Origin: Candidatus Nitrosopelagicus sp.
GTDB lineage: Archaea > Thermoproteota > Nitrososphaeria > Nitrososphaerales > Nitrosopumilaceae
Length of the DNA stretch: 64,000 nt
NCBI GenBank assembly: GCA_028345195.1
Contig: JAOMCX010000003.1
Coordinates: forward strand, 26,341 to 90,340
Direction: 5' to 3'
The notes under the pieces were generated by a model. It ran no database searches. It was not told the origin of the DNA and saw only the letters and a list, made by a program, of their open reading frames with translations. Shown here one piece after another: positions 63,287-64,000 of the stretch. Numbering within the stretch: the first letter of the stretch is position 1; each line of letters opens with the position of its first letter. The translations under genes and the position numbers were made by a program.

Positions 63287-64000
63287 TTACGTTACTGAGA
63301 TTAATCCCACTTTCACCAAATACTCGATTCCTTTTACAAATGAATTATCATCTATCTGTCCTTCTGCCTACCATCCAGCGTTATTTTTCACCCATGTTGG
63401 AACAGCAGAAGATGCAGATTCGGCATTTCCGGTCTTTACATTATCAATAATTCTCTCTTTTACCAAAAATTCAATTCCTTTTACAAACTCATCTTCAGAA
63501 ATTTTATCTTCTGCCCACCATCCCGCTGTATTTTTTACCCATTCAGGAACTGACACGGTAATTCCATTATCGCCAAAAGTTCCTTGCTGTGAAGAAGTAT
63601 ACCCAGTGGTTTGTGAATATCGTTTAGTTGTTTTACACTCGTTTATGACAAACGTATCTTCAAATGAATTTCTCTTGTTTTCCATTTTTACAGTAAATTT
63701 CTTAATATCATCACGCAAGATTCCGGTGTAAATTGTAATTTCATCATCTATGAATGGCTGGTCTAATGAGAGTCCTGCAGTAGATCTTCCGTATTCTGTT
63801 GTTAATTGAGCACTAATTGAGCCACATGTAGAGTATGCCAAAATGTCAACAGAATTAGTATCTCCACAAAAATTGTAGGACACCTCGTATACCGCTAGTG
63901 ACTTGCCGACTCCAAATCCCCTAGAGTTACAACTTTGACTGCCTCCGCCACCACCCCCTGTTGATGTAGAATCTGTTGATGTAGATGTAGATGGAGGTAA
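63287..64000 (-). pseudogene. Surface protein with WVKN-AGWW modules, interrupted by TAG and cut by the window edge
   Basis: The frame enters from beyond 64000 and runs without a start (Ser/Thr run, six Gly, then SCNSRGFGVGKSLAVYEVSY) for 210 residues to a TAG at 63368-63370. One full module is present: VPEWVKNTAGWWAEDKISED followed by FVKGIEFLVKERII. A second begins VPTWVKNNAGW, then TAG where TGG (Trp) is expected, and continues in frame as AEGQIDDNSFVKGIEYLVKV up to TAA at 63287-63289. The open part alone is 63368-64000. It may be a recent nonsense mutation, a sequencing error or readthrough. Confidence 0.7.

Overview
The window reads as chromosomal DNA of a low-GC ammonia-oxidising-type archaeon of the Thaumarchaeota/Nitrososphaerota, most likely the Nitrosopumilus/Nitrosarchaeum group. 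The signs are an archaeal gene set (Alba, eS25, RpoK, FEN1, archaeal ThrS and MetG, proteasome beta, UbiA and archaetidyl-type lipid enzymes), a CdvA cell-division protein, a J-domain/ferredoxin fusion described from this phylum, the WVKN-AGWW surface module, and many apparently leaderless genes with a TATA box about 26 nt before the start codon. The genus is inference; no rRNA or amo gene is present.

Layout. 1-4.3 kb: minus-strand lipid head-group enzyme, agmatinase, ThrS and an exported protein. 4.3-25.8 kb: a surface locus holding a 70-aa membrane peptide, an AbrB-like regulator, a phage-tail-like exported protein, a single reading frame of about 6,470 codons for a giant modular cell-surface protein, and an overlapping secreted protein. 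25.8-36.7 kb: many small conserved and zinc-binding proteins mixed with a deoxyhypusine-synthase homologue, eS25, RpoK, Alba, an HTH regulator, a glutaminase-less asparagine-synthase homologue, and the DUF2203-UbiA-aldo/keto reductase operon. 36-45 kb: parvulin, MetG, AhcY, Rieske, NadE, CysS, UspA, an intron-containing tRNA-Ser(CGA) and FEN1. 45-53 kb: acetyl-CoA synthetase, CdvA, a duplicated ThyX-like protein with MsrB, homoserine dehydrogenase and a PUA protein, then a proteasome beta subunit that appears to lack its catalytic Thr. 53-57.5 kb: a histone-H1-like basic protein and the QueE-TrmI-NnrD-M20 operon. 57.5-64 kb: small zinc fingers, TPR, cupins, the J-domain/ferredoxin fusion, a HIT protein, and at the right edge a surface protein cut by an in-frame TAG.

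Most striking points. (1) The giant surface protein combines LamG-like, FG-GAP propeller, LVIVD-like, Fn3-like and FG-repeat modules with one C-terminal membrane helix and a cytoplasmic tail of NUMOD3-like DNA-binding repeats, a combination I do not recognise. (2) Three divergent gene pairs (start codons 52-54 nt apart) each appear to share a single TATA element lying about 26 nt from both starts. (3) The right-edge surface protein has TAG where the conserved module has its second Trp codon, with the rest of the module intact downstream.

No insertion sequence, CRISPR array, rRNA or integrase was seen. After the added small genes no stretch above 300 bases is empty; the largest gap, 4789-5071, is AT-rich and holds one perfect inverted repeat. 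Positions 1-77 at the left edge support no gene call.
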